A DNA stretch of 64,000 nt from Sparassis latifolia (Eukaryota; Basidiomycota; Agaricomycetes; Polyporales; Sparassidaceae), in the NCBI GenBank assembly GCA_018466975.1, contig CM031557.1:3162001-3226000 (forward strand), written 5' to 3'. Shown piece after piece: positions 11,639-23,879 of the stretch (positions within the stretch are counted from its first letter, which is position 1; each line of letters opens with the position of its first letter). Under the pieces are notes generated by a model, which saw nothing but the letters and a program-made list of their open reading frames with translations, searched no databases and was not told the origin of the DNA. Position numbers and translations under genes: made by a program.

Positions 11639-12479
11639 GTGAGAAAACGAACCGCATGGCAGACGATAGCGAAAAGGTTCAGAAGTACCAAGCAAGTGCT
11701 CTGCTAGCTCGGTTTTCGAGGTGATTCATCGACATCTGCACTCCGAGCCGCAAACTTCTCCTTATTGTATTCTACCATTAGCGGATCGTACGCACTGGTA
11801 CTCGCAGTAGCATGTCGTGGAAGAGGGGAGTAAGGCAGTTCGAACACGGCTTGGACACTGCAGGACAAGGAGAGTGTGGCGTCGATCGCGCATTGTCATC
11901 TTTATGTCAGCGAGACCAAAGAGTCTACGTTTATGCACGTATGAATTCATCTACACCCCGTGCAAGGTGGAAAATTGCACAGTAGCTTACATCATACGGG
12001 TTTCCACGCCACACATCGCCGCAAAGGGAGCATGCACCATGCGGATGAACTAAATCGCGCCGCCAATGTGAGATCTAGCCATCGTCTCCGATACACAAAA
12101 TAACCTGCGCTCCTTTGTGAGAACCTGGCCATGGCCTAAGCTATAACCATTCGATAATTGCACACGAGACTCTTTGCAGGAAGGTGCCTCGGTCAAGGAG
12201 ATCGCATCGATTGCAATCCGACGATACTAATAAAGTCCGTCAGCGATCCAAGTCTGCAACGAACGACAAGGACTACCCATTTCACAGATCGATGTGACAT
12301 GATTAATGTGGCGGTCGCGGTCAGAAAGAGAGCTAAGTCATTGGTGCACGATGGTCGTCCGCTAGAGCTAGTCAGAAAAAACCTCTTGAACATCGAGAGG
12401 ATAAGCAGGATCATGCTGTAGCGATGTTGAAGGTCCAGATGAGATTGACAAGCAGGATGAGCAGAGCCTATGCCGACAG
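11639..12479. other. Stretch without a confident gene
   Basis: No reliable coding region. A minus-strand frame (12,513-12,193) contains a hydrophobic patch (YSMILLILSMFKRFF) that could be a worn fragment of a polytopic membrane protein like the one at 7.5-8.9 kb, but the resemblance is weak. Confidence 0.2.
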
Positions 12480-12780
12480 AGTTCGCAGATCTAAATCTTA
12501 CACATGACGTCACGCGCTATGCTGTCGGGGAACAATGGACACCGGAAACGTGCATATTATCATAGAGCACCTTCAAAGACAAACATACCCACTTGAACTA
12601 ACATTATCTCATACCAGTTACATTGTGACCTCCTCCTCCCGCCACCATCAGTCTCCCGCGCCGCCCAGCGGCACTCTTTACAACAAAGGAATGGCAACAG
12701 CACAAAAACCCGTCATCTGCAAATTTAATATCCCCCCCCCCACACCTCCAGAGAGCCAGCAGTACTCATAACACAGGAGG
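12480..12780 (+). repeat. Promoter-like dispersed repeat, copy 2
   Basis: Carries CAGATCTAAATCTTACACATGACG at about 12,487, a CCTCCTCCCGCC block, then ACAAAGGAATGGCAACAGCACAAAAACCC near 12,683 where copy 1 has its TATA-like box. Here the TATA-like core has decayed to CACAAAAA. Followed by a C-tract at about 12,731-12,741. Confidence 0.55.
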
Positions 12781-15065
12781 ATGCTGTGTCAACAGCGTCA
12801 TAGACCTAGTCTAGTTTTTAACGCGGGGGGCTTATCGGTAGGTCCCCAATTTCGTTCGGAGCTTGGACTTGCAGGGAAGGAATTGCGTGACCGATCAACT
12901 CGCCTGCAAGAGAATGAGTTGGAGCTGGAAATAAGAGAACAAGCGCTCGCCGCAAGCTCACGGTGCGCAGATACTACATACTCCAGGGAAGCGGTCGTTG
13001 TTTCATTTGAGATATCTCAGTCAAATGGCATGCCTTTTAAGCTGTAGGAGACAAGCAAAAGAAGCACATCTAAATGGTAACAAGAGAAGTAACTACTGAG
13101 GATGGGTTGTGAAAGTTCTGGCTTGAACTTGGACAATGTCACATCCCAATAATTTTGTTCCGCCTTCTAGCATAAGACTGTTGAAGAAATCCAGAAGACT
13201 AATTGGGAGTCACTCTGGCTACCACTACCATGGTTGTAAACAGTGTGGCGTATTGATATCCCCACCTAAATACAGTACTAGTGGATTTAGCCGTTCTGAG
13301 GGCCCTGAGGCATAGATTTTCAGAAAATACATCCAGTCTACAGACAGTACATAACAGGAGAACACCCTGTGTACCAGAGAGCTATGAGGATGCAGCAGAA
13401 ATGCGAGACTTGCATGGGTAGATGAGAACGCGTTTTGACGCGTCGCATGCACGTGATTTGCGGAGATGAAAATATCCAACCTACCGATAAGGACCACCTT
13501 ATTGATAACAGACGCCAGACACGGATATCCTGAGGAACGAAGGTTGAAGCAGAGTGTCAGTCTGCCTTTGGGAGACTACATAGACCCGATTATCCCCTCC
13601 GGCTGCCTCTGCACGCACGAAGATGCGCACCTCGTTGACCGAGGAAGCTTCTTCTTACCTCCGCCCGTGCATGACTGCTGTCGTTGCTCTCCCCGCACAG
13701 CCCGACCTGGACGCAGACTTCGCAACCATGCGCTCAACGTCGAGTCGGGATGGACAGCCATTTACACTGCCTTTCCACCCTGTCATCTATCCCACCAGCA
13801 TCTTCCCTATGTGCAGGAGGAGACGCTCGCGCCCCTCGGCGCATCGTCAGAGGATATGGAGCACCGAGTTGAACAAGCCAAGCTAGGTCTTCGTTATCAT
13901 CAGCGCTGCACATCTACGCCATTAGATGCGCGGGCGGTGCACCTCACGATCGTGGGCAATGACACCTACACGAAGCACTGAGACGGCCGACGACATTCTC
14001 CCCATCTGCGCTGCACACACGCTGCTACCCCATGGATAGGAAGAACTGGAAGTGTGCACTTCCATGCGTCGTGAGAGGGCGCGGAGTGCCCGAGTCGAAC
14101 AGCCCCAGCTAGGTCCTCGTCATCGTCTTCGTTGTCGCCGCGTGCATCTACCCTATTAGATGCACCACGTGTAGGCGACAACGCCCGTGCGAAATGCGAG
14201 GCATGACGGCAGGTCGATGAGGTGCTCTCCACGAGGCACCACCCATCCATCTACCAGCTAGCCAGTGTCATTGATCTCAATGAATAAATCGGCATGCACC
14301 ACTGCCATTCAGGTGGGAATCGACGGTGGCACCTATGCTCTCCCAAGTGAGGTCTCTCGCCCCACTCAGGTGCCGCTACTCCGCTCGGGCTCTGGATTAC
14401 GTGGGCGATGCGATAGCCAGATGCTCCGAATATGTTGTTGATGGCCACAGGCTCGGGCTGCAAGTGTACGCAGTATAGCGTAGCCATCCATGACATGGCA
14501 GAGGTGCGCTAGCGACTCGGGGTGGACTCCGGAGCGCTACGCACCTGGCTGCACAGAAGGTGGAGAGGTTGTCGAGGTAATAATGCCGCACCCAAGTGTC
14601 ACCAATGTCGGGTCAGTGTGAACCTCAAGGGGAGGTGAGGTGGGTATGAACTGTCGTACTGGCACTTGCTAATATAGAAATCCCGGGGGAGCTATTCCTG
14701 GGCTGGAGGTGCTGCGAGGAGATCGTGGTGCGGGCAGGGCCTATTTATATGTAGAGAAGGATGGGGAGTGGTAGGAGCTCGGCGGATGATGCATGGACTA
14801 GGGGTATGGAGAGAAACAATGCAGGCCCAAGGAGGTGAGCGGCGTTGATCGTACACTACGATCCTCGTGCTTTGTGTCGGACGAACAAGCGAAGCCTAGT
14901 ATGCGCATATGAATGTAGGAATGTAGGGATGAATGAATATACGCACCTGCCATGACAACAATAGTGCCAAAGACGACTAGCTATAGTTAAATTGTCGCTG
15001 CAGAGGTGTTTGGCTGTTCCATAGTGGAGAGATCCAACGAGACAAGAGCCGCCTTCCACGTTAAC
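12781..15065. repeat. Body of decayed module 2
   Basis: No confident gene. A short plus-strand frame at 12,781-13,047 includes a heptad-like stretch (ELRDRSTRLQENELELEIREQALAA), possibly an exon scrap. At about 14,735-14,960 is a segment shared with 17,900-18,080 and 21,290-21,520: a TATA-like motif reading leftwards (complement ATATAAATAG at about 14,748) followed by GAGCGGCGTTGATCG at about 14,843. The three modules therefore share both their plus-strand and minus-strand promoter-like parts. Confidence 0.4.
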
Positions 15066-15739
15066 TTACTCTCCGGTAAGTTCAGAGAAATGGACTGGAT
15101 AAGAGCGGCACCACCTCCGAGTCCGGAGTCCGACATCGCGTAGGTACATGATCCCATAGGAATCTGAGTTTAAAAACGAATGCTGGACGCGTTGGGAGTC
15201 ATCGCGTGTCCATATAATCTGAGCCAAGTTTTCAGCGAAATGGCGCAGCAAAAATTCTGCAGAGAGCATTCTGTAGAGAGCCTGAGCACCTTTGACGTTC
15301 ACTAGCAAACTGATGACAAAGTATTTATCAGCAACCAGAAATACCAGATGCAAATACATGTATTCCTGCTCCAATGGAAGGGATGGTGCACCGTGTCTGA
15401 CCCCCGAGACTAAACGCACGCGAAGGCAAGCTTGCATCGCTGAGACTATCAGGCAGAGCCGCAGCCGCAAAAAAAACACTCACACGGCCGATACAATCCC
15501 AACAACCATCCACGTTCGATCCCACCACACCCACTGAGGCTGACATCGTACCACCCGCAACGAGAGCATCCGGGACCTCTACGCTCATCATGCCTATATT
15601 CGCCTCGGGCCAGACCAACAGTGGGAGCACGACGCGTAGTCAGGTACTTAATACATGCCCACGTGTCAGGATCCTGTAAGCACGAGCACACGGGCATTAG
15701 AAAAATGGTCGGACATCCCACGAGAAGTAGTAAAGGCAT
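15066..15739 (-). pseudogene. Degraded polytopic membrane-protein gene, module 2
   Basis: Minus-strand frames 15,739-15,449 and 15,479-15,066 begin with MPLLLLVGCPTIFLMP, which aligns with LPGTLLLLLVGCSIACL in module 3 (about 19,050-19,010), followed by similar hydrophilic stretches (DTWACIKYL / ETCAWIRCQ). The frames are short, shifted and lack a start. The likely source is the same broad class of multi-pass proteins as the intact gene at 7.5-8.9 kb, but direct homology to that gene could not be shown by eye. Confidence 0.35.
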
Positions 15740-16054
15740 CCTAGGAAGAATAGACCATTACCCGCGGTGCACTAGAGAATAGGTGGAGCATGCCTGTGAC
15801 GTGCGAGAGCACGTGAAGATGCAAAACGAAGTTTACAACAGTAAGTCATAGCCCGAAGAGCCCTAGATGAAAGCGTATGCTAGATAGTCAATTGAGGACT
15901 ACTGTAGCAGAATATGCGCCGACCTACCGATCACCAGCGATCATAAGTAAGTCGATCTCGACAAAAGGCAAACTGGAAATGAACGAACTTGGCAGTCGTA
16001 ACATGACTATAGATAAGCCGGTAAATCTTAAGTATCAGTGGTATAGCAGGTCCC

Positions 16055-16620
16055 AGCCAACGTCCACGGCTCGACGTTCGACGATGGGTGAGAAGATCGT
16101 GTTGCGAGGAAATATCGACTCGGAAAGTTCGCCGCGCTGAGATATAGAACTACAAGCACAAGAGAGAGCTGATCACCGTGGATGGGCCGATAGCTGACAA
16201 TATTATGCATTGATCATCGCTGAAGAAAAGCTAGCGACATACTAAGGTGCACTCGAAGGATTTCAAAATGACACGGCGGCTGCGTAGATGCCGACGACAT
16301 GACACAGATCCAAATCTTGCGCATGACGCCACCGACAAAGCACGACCGACATAGCATAGCATAACAAGAACCGCTCATACATGCACCATACAAGTCATAC
16401 TATGTCCTCCCCGCCGCCCATCAAACTCTCACCTCAAACCCACGCCGCACTCTAGCTAGGACAAAGGAACCGCTCTAGGACAAAAGAACAGCTCCACCAC
16501 ACAAGCCGGCCCTGCGAGCGGTCCAAATTTCCACAGACACTCCCCAGCCAGCACTCCACTCCTACTGCTAATCACACAAAGGGAAGGAACATCCACACGC
16601 CGAAGGTCGGGCTAGTTGCT
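16055..16620 (+). repeat. Promoter-like dispersed repeat, copy 3
   Basis: Longest recognisable copy. Shares with inverted copy 5 the block GCTCGACGTTCGACGATGGG (about 16,067), ACAAGCACAAGAGAGAGCTG (about 16,152), the CAGATCCAAATCTTGCGCATG block (about 16,304), ACAAGTCATACTATGTCCTC (about 16,391) and GGACAAAGGAACCGCTC (about 16,462). The ACAAA/GGAAC unit is locally duplicated here (GGACAAAAGAACAGCTCCAC follows). Confidence 0.65.
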
Positions 16621-18176
16621 CAACTTGCCGCCTCTCCCTGTCTTGTCCTCCATCACTCGGACTACCAGCCCGACCTCGATGCACGTCCATGCAACCCGAA
16701 GCCGATGTCCTGGGGACCACTTGGGGTATCGTAATTTGGAATCGGCTTTGACGATGTAGGCCCTGGATTGGCTATGCACAAACATACACCTCTAGTCGAG
16801 GTATTCACAAAGCCAAATCCAGGACATTCATCGAGCGGGGTTCCATTCCACGAGACCAACGAGCAGCGAGTGGCGAGAGCAATTGCAAGTGCATCCCTTC
16901 AGTGCATCGGCTCGAGCGTGCGGTGTACCTCCCAGTCGACACTCCATGCCTCCCAACCACGTCTCCGGAAACATGACACCCTATCTGGTTTCGTTGATCC
17001 CAGGTGCGCACGCAAGCGCATCCGCTCGAACCGTCACAGTGAGGGGTGTGCACTACAGCTCGACACGGAGCCCCAGACATGCTCCATGTCCAATTGGGCG
17101 GTACTTGTGCAGCAATGAAAGCCAATGTGATAACTCAACTCCCCCGCCAGAGGATCGAATCGTCTAGTGGTACCCAAAGAGCCCATCCGCACCCAATTGC
17201 GATCCCATGAGGAGTTCTTCGTCGGTCCCAGTAAATCTGACCAGGCCTTCGAAGTCCTATGTAGCTATATGGACTCGGACGACTTTATCAGAGCCGACGT
17301 GCTCACAGATGAGGGGCAGCCACCATGGGAGACCGCTTTCCACCGGGGGGTACACCGCCTCGAATGTGATGCGCCACGTTCGTACCATCTCATGCTTTTG
17401 GGCATGGGCAATAACGGTGCCCTCGCCCAAAGTGGTGGTGTCGGGACTAGCATGGGTGGGCACGCTTCCCAGTCATGTATTGTGCCCGAGTGACCAGTGA
17501 TGGGCGTGAATGAGAGCTGTGAGAATGGGCATAGGCAGTAATGGTGCCCTCGATCGAAGTGGCGTCCAGTATCGGGACTAAGACGGATAGCGCTCGACAA
17601 ACTTCGCCCAGTTCTCATCCACAGAACGAAGGCAAGAGTGGTCGAAAACAGTGGGCCATGTTTGAATACGACCACTGAGTCGGGAAGATCTGCGATTGTG
17701 ACCGTCATTCGGATGAAAGGAGGTGAGAGCCTCCACGTCCGAATGCCAGCGTGCAACCAGCGATGGTAACTCCGGAGCAAATGTGCACGCTCCCCGGTCG
17801 CGTATACACGTATTGTGTACGGGTGACCAGTTACGGGGGTGGATGAGTGGTGGGATTCGAGCTGGGGCATTCTGCAGCTGCTTTTTGGATGGGATGCGCT
17901 GGGAGATGAGACGAGGATGTGCTGGGCTCCCTCTTTTATGCTGCTTATGAGGACAATGCAGGCTCGGGAAGGACAAGGGTAGAAGGGTTGAGCGGCGTTG
18001 ATCGCGCGCCATTGTCCTAGTGTCATGCAGCATATGTATATATGAATATATGAACGTACGCACCATGGAACGAGAACACATTGAGTATATTGAAAAAGGC
18101 TGGCTGCATCATCGCCGCCGGAGAAGGCCCTTGTTCATGGCCCATCGCAATATACAATCTATCCCTCATTCTCAGA
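16621..18176. repeat. Body of decayed module 3, with internal duplication
   Basis: No confident gene. TTCCACCGG...CGAATGTGATGCGC at about 17,338-17,373 corresponds to TTCCACCGG...CGAACGTGATGCGC at about 20,774-20,820 in module 4. A local duplication places GGTGCCCTC...AGTGG...TCGGGACTA at both about 17,416-17,450 and 17,541-17,580. A leftward TATA-like box (complement CATAAAAG, about 17,932) and GAGCGGCGTTGATCG (about 17,984) repeat the pattern of modules 2 and 4. Confidence 0.45.
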
Positions 18177-19492
18177 CTAAGAATAAAACAGAGTACGATG
18201 CCAGAAATTCACGAGTCTACCTCCAAGTGCAAGGACCGAATACCCGGAGAACCCTAAAAAGAAAGACCGCAGAAGGACAGATCTAGCCAGGCATTCAGTA
18301 AGATGTCGTTGCCAGCAGTACACGCCGAACGTCGAGCAGGCGCCGATCCAACCACGAGCGAATGTTGCACCAGGATATTCCTGAGCCCCGAGTCTACCAT
18401 CCAAGTCTGTGTACCCAGAGCTGCACACCATGCTCGACCCCGTAGCCTGAGAATTCAAAATGAAAGACCGCGCCATTGGAGCAACGCCAAATCCAGCCGG
18501 GCGACAGCAGGGTTTACGAAGTCCCAAGTAGAATAACACCCCCAGCGCCGAGCAAGCATCGTAAAGTCCGAGATCAACCTTGAGGGAATGTTGTACAAGA
18601 GGACCGGGAGGCCATGCATGACACGCACGGCGTCTTCCAGCTACCAGAAAGCCCAAGCACACTGGCAGATACTCGACAATGAACCAAGCGTAGCAGAGTA
18701 CTGGAGACCATAAACTCAAGCCCACAATGGCCTTGTTGTCGCGACAGCTTGAACCGAAGTCGAAACTACAGATCTGCAAATCTGAAACCACTCAGTGCTT
18801 ATTACTCGCATTGCAGAGTACATAACAGAACAAAATACATACAAGAGCACAGACTCTCGCAGCACGACTCACGGCCAGCGCCTCCACTCTGCCCCGGGTA
18901 TCTCCGCCCTTCACCAGCCCTGCAGTCAAAGCACGACCAACAATCTGGCACCTGATCCATGCACATGTTTCAGAATAAGCAAAAGCACCCAATGACAGAC
19001 GTAGACAAGCAATCGAACATCCAACAAGCAGCAGTAAAAGCGTCCCAGGAAGAATAAACCAACGATGGCGGAGTGGAGAGCTGTAACAGCAGAAGAAAAC
19101 ACACGAAGCGCACACCAGCTTGTAGAATATTATACTGCCGCGCGCCCACGAGTGAGAGCCTAATGTGACATGGCAAGACTTCGCCCGTGCGCAATAGAGG
19201 CGAAGGCTGGCACATTGGGCAGACGCAATTTCCAAGAGTTCACTTACAGTCTAGTAAAGAGCCCCAGAAGAAAGCACAGAAGTCCATAAATCCACGTGAG
19301 ATTTAAATGACGGTATAGGCATGTCAATATCGATGCAAGTAGACACGATGGCGGACTGTAGACTTGTTGTAATCTGGCTCGCAGCTTGACGATAGGTGGA
19401 GACAAGAAATGATATGGAGAGTTCAGTCGATCATGGCGGAAACCCAGAATACCAGTCATAGTATGAGTATCATAGAGATCTCCAGATGACAA
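18177..19492 (-). pseudogene. Degraded polytopic membrane-protein gene, module 3
   Basis: Minus-strand frames 19,492-19,244, 19,235-18,792 and 18,791-18,177 contain hydrophobic stretches (LTWIYGLLCFLLGLF, WFILPGTLLLLLVGCSIACL, VCALVCILFCYVLC, VLCYAWFIVEYLPVCLGFLVAG) compatible with several membrane helices, but they are in shifted frames without clean splice sites. WFILPGTLLLLLVGC aligns with the module 2 remnant. It is most simply read as a decayed tandem paralogue. If introns restore the frame it could still be expressed, but I could not build such a model. Confidence 0.35.
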
Positions 19493-19539
19493 ATCGATAG
19501 GAAGACAAAAGGATGAGATTCGGCAGATGCCGATGCTGC

Positions 19540-20010
19540 AGTGCAGATCCAGATCTTACGCATGACGTTGCACGATCAACATCAGCAAAACCCAACTTTT
19601 ACTTAAAAGGGTACTTAAATGACTTAAATGGACTTATGATCCTCATTTAAGGGTATAAGGTCAAAAAGGGGCCTAATGCATATTACATGAGTGTCTGAAA
19701 TCAGACTTATGGACACTTATTTGAAGACTTATTGCCTTAAATAAGGGTTGTAAGACCGAAAAGTCAAAATAGCTCTGTAAGAAAAAGTTGGGTTTTGCTG
19801 ATGAAAGGATCCATAACACACACGATGCATGACCGTAGTAAGAAACAATTGGACAAGTACCATACAAGTCATACTTTGTCCTCCCCGCTGCTCACCAGTC
19901 TCCTTCTCAAAGACGAAGCCCGCCGTCCGCCACCCAGCGGCGCTTGCCTGGACGTCTCGGACAAAGGAACGGCTCCTGCACAAAAGCCCTCTCTGAACGA
20001 TCACTTCACC
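19540..20010 (+). repeat. Promoter-like dispersed repeat, copy 4, split by a MITE
   Basis: CAGATCCAGATCTTACGCATG at about 19,548, then the MITE at 19,580-19,803, then ACAAGTCATACTTTGTCCTC (about 19,863) and TCGGACAAAGGAACGGCTC (about 19,952) followed by GCACAAAAGCC. Removing the MITE and one AA restores the spacing seen in the other copies. Confidence 0.6.
19580..19803 (-). mobile_element. 224-bp MITE, copy 2
   Basis: Same 224-bp element as at 9,704-9,927 but in the opposite orientation, with the same terminal inverted repeats. It is flanked by AA (19,578-19,579 and 19,804-19,805). Reading the two copies against each other I find one mismatch (CCCGTATTT versus CCCTTATTT), so they were mobilised recently. 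Confidence 0.9.
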
Positions 20011-21509
20011 ACCTCCTCTGGTCCCTCATATGCAGCCTAGCCACTCTCCTCTTCAAGCACTACTGCTATACGGTGCACCGACATGGAAGTCCCAGCACCT
20101 GGCAAGCTGAAGGTGGCACGGGCTTCGGGTTTCACACATCCTGACCCAATGCCAGTGCAGGTAACGTAAAACCCATATTACCCCATCCATCGTCCGGAAT
20201 CTATAACGGGCCCGACCTTGATACAGACTACGCAACCGCCTTCTACATCCAATCATCCGGGAGGTGGGGAAACGGTCATCCTGGCCTGCCAGCCCTTCCA
20301 GCGATGTTCCTGCATGTAGGAATCATATCCACATTTGTTCATCCAGGAGGACGGCTTGAGCCATTCGAGCGCGCGGTGTCCGACAGACGGGGCGGAGCAC
20401 ACCCGCCGAGATTCAGCCAACCTGCGACCATTTCCAGGATGTCTGCGTCAGTGCTGAAGAAGGCTGTTTGTCCAGCCGGAGCTTGCATGCATGCGCCAGA
20501 GCCAGGCTGCATGTCTTCAGTGCACCCGGCCATCCTCCGCACGTAGGATTCGTCTACTGGCGACAGGAGTGAGATGCAGCGGAAGGCAAGGGCGTTTGGC
20601 TCTAGAGGGCGGTGTACCTCGACACAGGTCCTCGATGCGCGGCGGACAGCTCCCTCTCCATACTTCACTCGCGCACAACCTCAGTCCATACACACTGCCC
20701 GCGGACATCTCAGCCTTGCTCTACTACCTGGAACGCGTAGCCTCTCCCGATTAAACTGTCAATCCATACTCCGATGGTGGTTCCACCGGCGGTGCACGCG
20801 CGGTGCGAACGTGATGCGCATTCATTCCCTATTCCACAGCATCGGTGCCGGACTGACACGGCAGCACCGGCGTCGTAGTTCCCTGTTGCATATTCAAGTT
20901 CTGCACAGGTGACCGGGTACGGCTATGAGCGAGCCTTTAGGTGTGAACGGTGAGAGCGGGCAGAGCGGCGAGCACGGTGTGGGCTCGTTTCGGAATCCCA
21001 GCAAGTTCTCCATCCAAGGACGAGGATCAAGACACGGCGTGGCTCGTCCCTCCGCGTCGGCCACTGCAGAGAAGTCTAGGAATGGCGTGCACGGCCATTG
21101 CTAAGCATCTGGGGAAGCATGCCTGGATGTCAGTTCGGTGTGGGACTTGAACCCTCCCGGGCGGGCACGTCCGAGCCGTAGTTCGCAATGGGCGTGTTTT
21201 TGAAGAATGGGTCCAGACGACGTGTCGGCTGGAGGTGAGAGCGAGAGCCGGGGGTCGCTATTTCCTGGCTTGGGCTGTGAGATGAAGAGCGGAAAGACAA
21301 GCCGCTTTTATACCTAGCGGGTGTGGAAGAGCCGGCTGTGGAAGGGAGGGAGAACGGGAACAACTTATGCATGCTCGGATGGAACGGACGTGCGGATAAC
21401 GCAGGCCGGATTCGCATTCGGATGAGGACGAGCGGCGTTGATCGCCTTAGTATTGTCCTGGGTTAGTCCTGCTATATATATGCGTATGTAAATCTATAGA
21501 AATATGAAT
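20011..21509. repeat. Body of decayed module 4
   Basis: No confident gene. Shares GCGGTGTACCTC (about 20,610) with module 3 (about 16,920), the TTCCACCGG block (about 20,774), a leftward TATA-like box (complement GTATAAAAGCGG, about 21,301) and GAGCGGCGTTGATCG (about 21,431). The last part recurs inverted at about 47,225-47,350. A minus-strand frame 21,417-21,130 starts near the TATA-like box but has no recognisable product. Confidence 0.4.
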
Positions 21510-21960
21510 CATGAACGGAGAACGAGTTACTATATACCAAGCAAGTGGCAATGAGAATTGCCTTGCGAAACATACGGAGATCCTAATTCTCCGCGCAGAG
21601 AGAGATTTATCTGCACATCGTGGATGATTCAACCTTGGTAAAATGGCGAGTAGCACTGAAGACAAGCCGCGAGCTAGGAAGACAAAATACATGGTATAAC
21701 TTCCAGGTAACGAATCAACGTTTCAACCCCAAGTCAGAAAAATCGGGGTATTCGGCCAGTGTTCTACACCAAAACTTAAGTCCTTCAATGCGCGCGGCAT
21801 CTGCAATCTACCTGAGTTCTCAGACTCCAGTCAATCACAGCTCGTCACCACTCCACAGACTCATAGCATGCGCGAAAGAGAACTCCTCAGCATATCCAAC
21901 AATTCGCCACAGTTGTTAACTAATCATACATTCAGCCCAATATACGACCATGCAAAACCC
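21510..21960 (+). repeat. Block repeated in direct orientation at 46,780-47,230
   Basis: Starts at TATATACCAAGCAAGTGGCA (about 21,530) and runs to CCCAATATACGACCATGCAA (about 21,935). Both landmarks and most of the sequence between them recur in the same orientation at 46,800-47,225. It carries no convincing gene. Confidence 0.7.
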
Positions 21961-22226
21961 TACACATCAGTTCTGCTCATCGATTTCCGCGGCGCAATCG
22001 AAGCCGCACCCCAAGGACCCGTCGTCGTCACTAACCATGAATGAGACCTAATGCAACCAAATCATTCCTGACGATTGCTCACCGGGAGTGCGGCTGGTTG
22101 TTGCTGGTGCTGGTGCTGCCAATGACGTCGCGAACTCCCTCCTCCAAAAAATCGCCGCCGGAATAAGCATCGTTGACACTAACCATGAATGAGACCTAAT
22201 GAAACTAAATCATTCCTGACGATTGC

Positions 22227-22464
22227 TCACCGGGAGTGCAGCCGGTTGTTGCTGTTGCTCTCGATGCCACTGACGTCCAGAGCATCCCTGCGCCAATCGG
22301 GGCCGGAGGGCCTAGGCTCAAAGGCGTCGGCCGGCGTAGGGGAAGCACTGAACGAGAATCATCAAAGGCTGTACAGTGGAACAAAAAATATGAAGATAGA
22401 CTCACGCGACGAACACAGGAATAACGACAGAAGCGGCTATGGCAAGAAAGGCGGAAGAACGCAT
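22227..22464 (-). CDS. Small secreted protein, left-arm member
   Basis: Two-exon minus-strand gene: exon 1 22,464-22,406 (59 nt), GT...AG intron, exon 2 22,347-22,227 (121 nt), giving 59 residues and a TGA. The first 20 or so residues (MRSSAFLAIAASVVIPVFVA) form a classical signal peptide, with likely cleavage at VAA-SP. The predicted mature part is about 38 residues, charged, and ends IESNSNNRLHSR. An upstream GTGAGT...CAG pair (about 22,640-22,520) suggests a 5'-UTR intron, and a TATA box (complement ATATAAAAGGAGCTC) sits at about 22,699-22,713. Start, intron position and UTR signals are all conserved in the right-arm paralogue at 46,281. Function unknown; a secreted effector-like or cell-surface peptide is inference. 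Confidence 0.55.
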
Positions 22465-22689
22465 GTTGATTCAGAACTCGAGCAAAGTACTTAGGTCGCG
22501 AAATCGACGGGTGATCCTGAAGAAACAATTAATTAACGACTGTTGTATCCAAAGCGAAGGGAGCAAGCCAAGCGAGAACCGAAATCTCGTTAAAATACAA
22601 AGATCCATTACAAATCCAAGACAAGAACTCACTATCCAGTACTTGAACTTGGAAGTTGATCTCGAAAAAAACTGAGGAACTGGAAAGTA

Positions 22690-22715
22690 GCTGTTCCGTG
22701 AGCTCCTTTTATATG
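22690..22715 (-). promoter_or_regulatory. TATA box of the left-arm secreted-protein gene
   Basis: Complement reads CACATATAAAAGGAGCTC, matching GCATATAAAAGGAGCTC in front of the right-arm paralogue (46,038-46,053). It is conserved while flanking bases differ. Confidence 0.55.
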
Positions 22716-23879
22716 TGCTACCCTACAGACGCCTTGTTGAATTCGAAACGTGCAAGGTGAGGTCGAAACAAGGCGCATGCTCGCGAATCACTGTGTGAAT
22801 ATACTGCAAACGCCGATCGGCGAAAACATATTTGACCACACACCTCATACGGCAAATCAGCTTCAATTCGGCCGTTCGCAGAGTTCAGCAACTCGCCTGG
22901 TAAGTGCGTTGACTCGCGAGTTCGGTGGAGTTGAGAGAGACATGTTACAGGATGATGCCACGCGCTCTTCGGACCAAAGCCATGATATGGTGCACAGGTT
23001 GGCACGTATTGTCAGCGCAATCACTGAAGCACAGACAAGCAGATTCCGAGCACTGAGAAACAGGAAGACCGAACGGAATACTGCTCCATCAATGCTGTGC
23101 GTCGTATACTAGAGAAATAATGAACCGACGGCAGACAACGTGAGTCGCCAAACCACCCACGAACTAGCAGTGTCGATGAGAGCAGCACGGGTACACAGGG
23201 CACCCAGATAGGGCTAACGGATCGTACCAGGCGAACGCGAGCTGAAGTGACTCCTCCCGCTATATTCTTTCCTTTCCTGTCGGACGTCGCGGTTGGTCGA
23301 TGATATCTGCATGATTTACAATGTAAAACAGGATCAACGAACCAACGAAGCCCTGAGAAACAAGGAGACCGAAGGGGATACAGCTCCATCAATGAGTTGC
23401 ATGCATAGTAGAGAAGTGATGGTAGAGGTCAGGAGTCGACAAAGGATCCACCAGAAGTATCAGGATCGGTGAGAACAAGACGCTGATCGCCCAAATGGGC
23501 CTGGAGGATCGAAGCAGGCGGACCGTGAGCTGGAGTGACTCCCTCTGCAAGATTGATTTCGTTCCATCTGGACGTCGGGATTGGTAGCTATTATCCTGTG
23601 ACATGTTATGCGTGTAGATTCATGAGGTAGAAGTGCAACGAACGCATGAACAAACTAGCGCCCCATCCGACGCCAGAGACCCGAAATATCACCTTGAACA
23701 ATGCCGCATGCACACCGCTTCCATAACCGAGCATACATGCGTCCAACAGAGGTTGGGCGGGTGCCGACATTATGACGCCTGATCGCCGAGTGCGTCCAGT
23801 ATGTAAATACATCCAGAATACGATATATAAGCTTGACTCGTGGTCAGCACGTTACCTGAGAGCGAGGAAATCGCAGACG

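Noticed and set aside
14251..14591. Short minus-strand frames after the TATA-like box at 14.75 kb as a gene
   Set aside because: The corresponding positions in modules 3 and 4 do not keep the frames or any splice pattern.
22718..23005. Conserved peptide pair ending HSDSRACALFRPHLARFEFNKAS
   Set aside because: Located in the shared promoter region of the secreted-protein genes; DNA similarity alone explains the peptide match.
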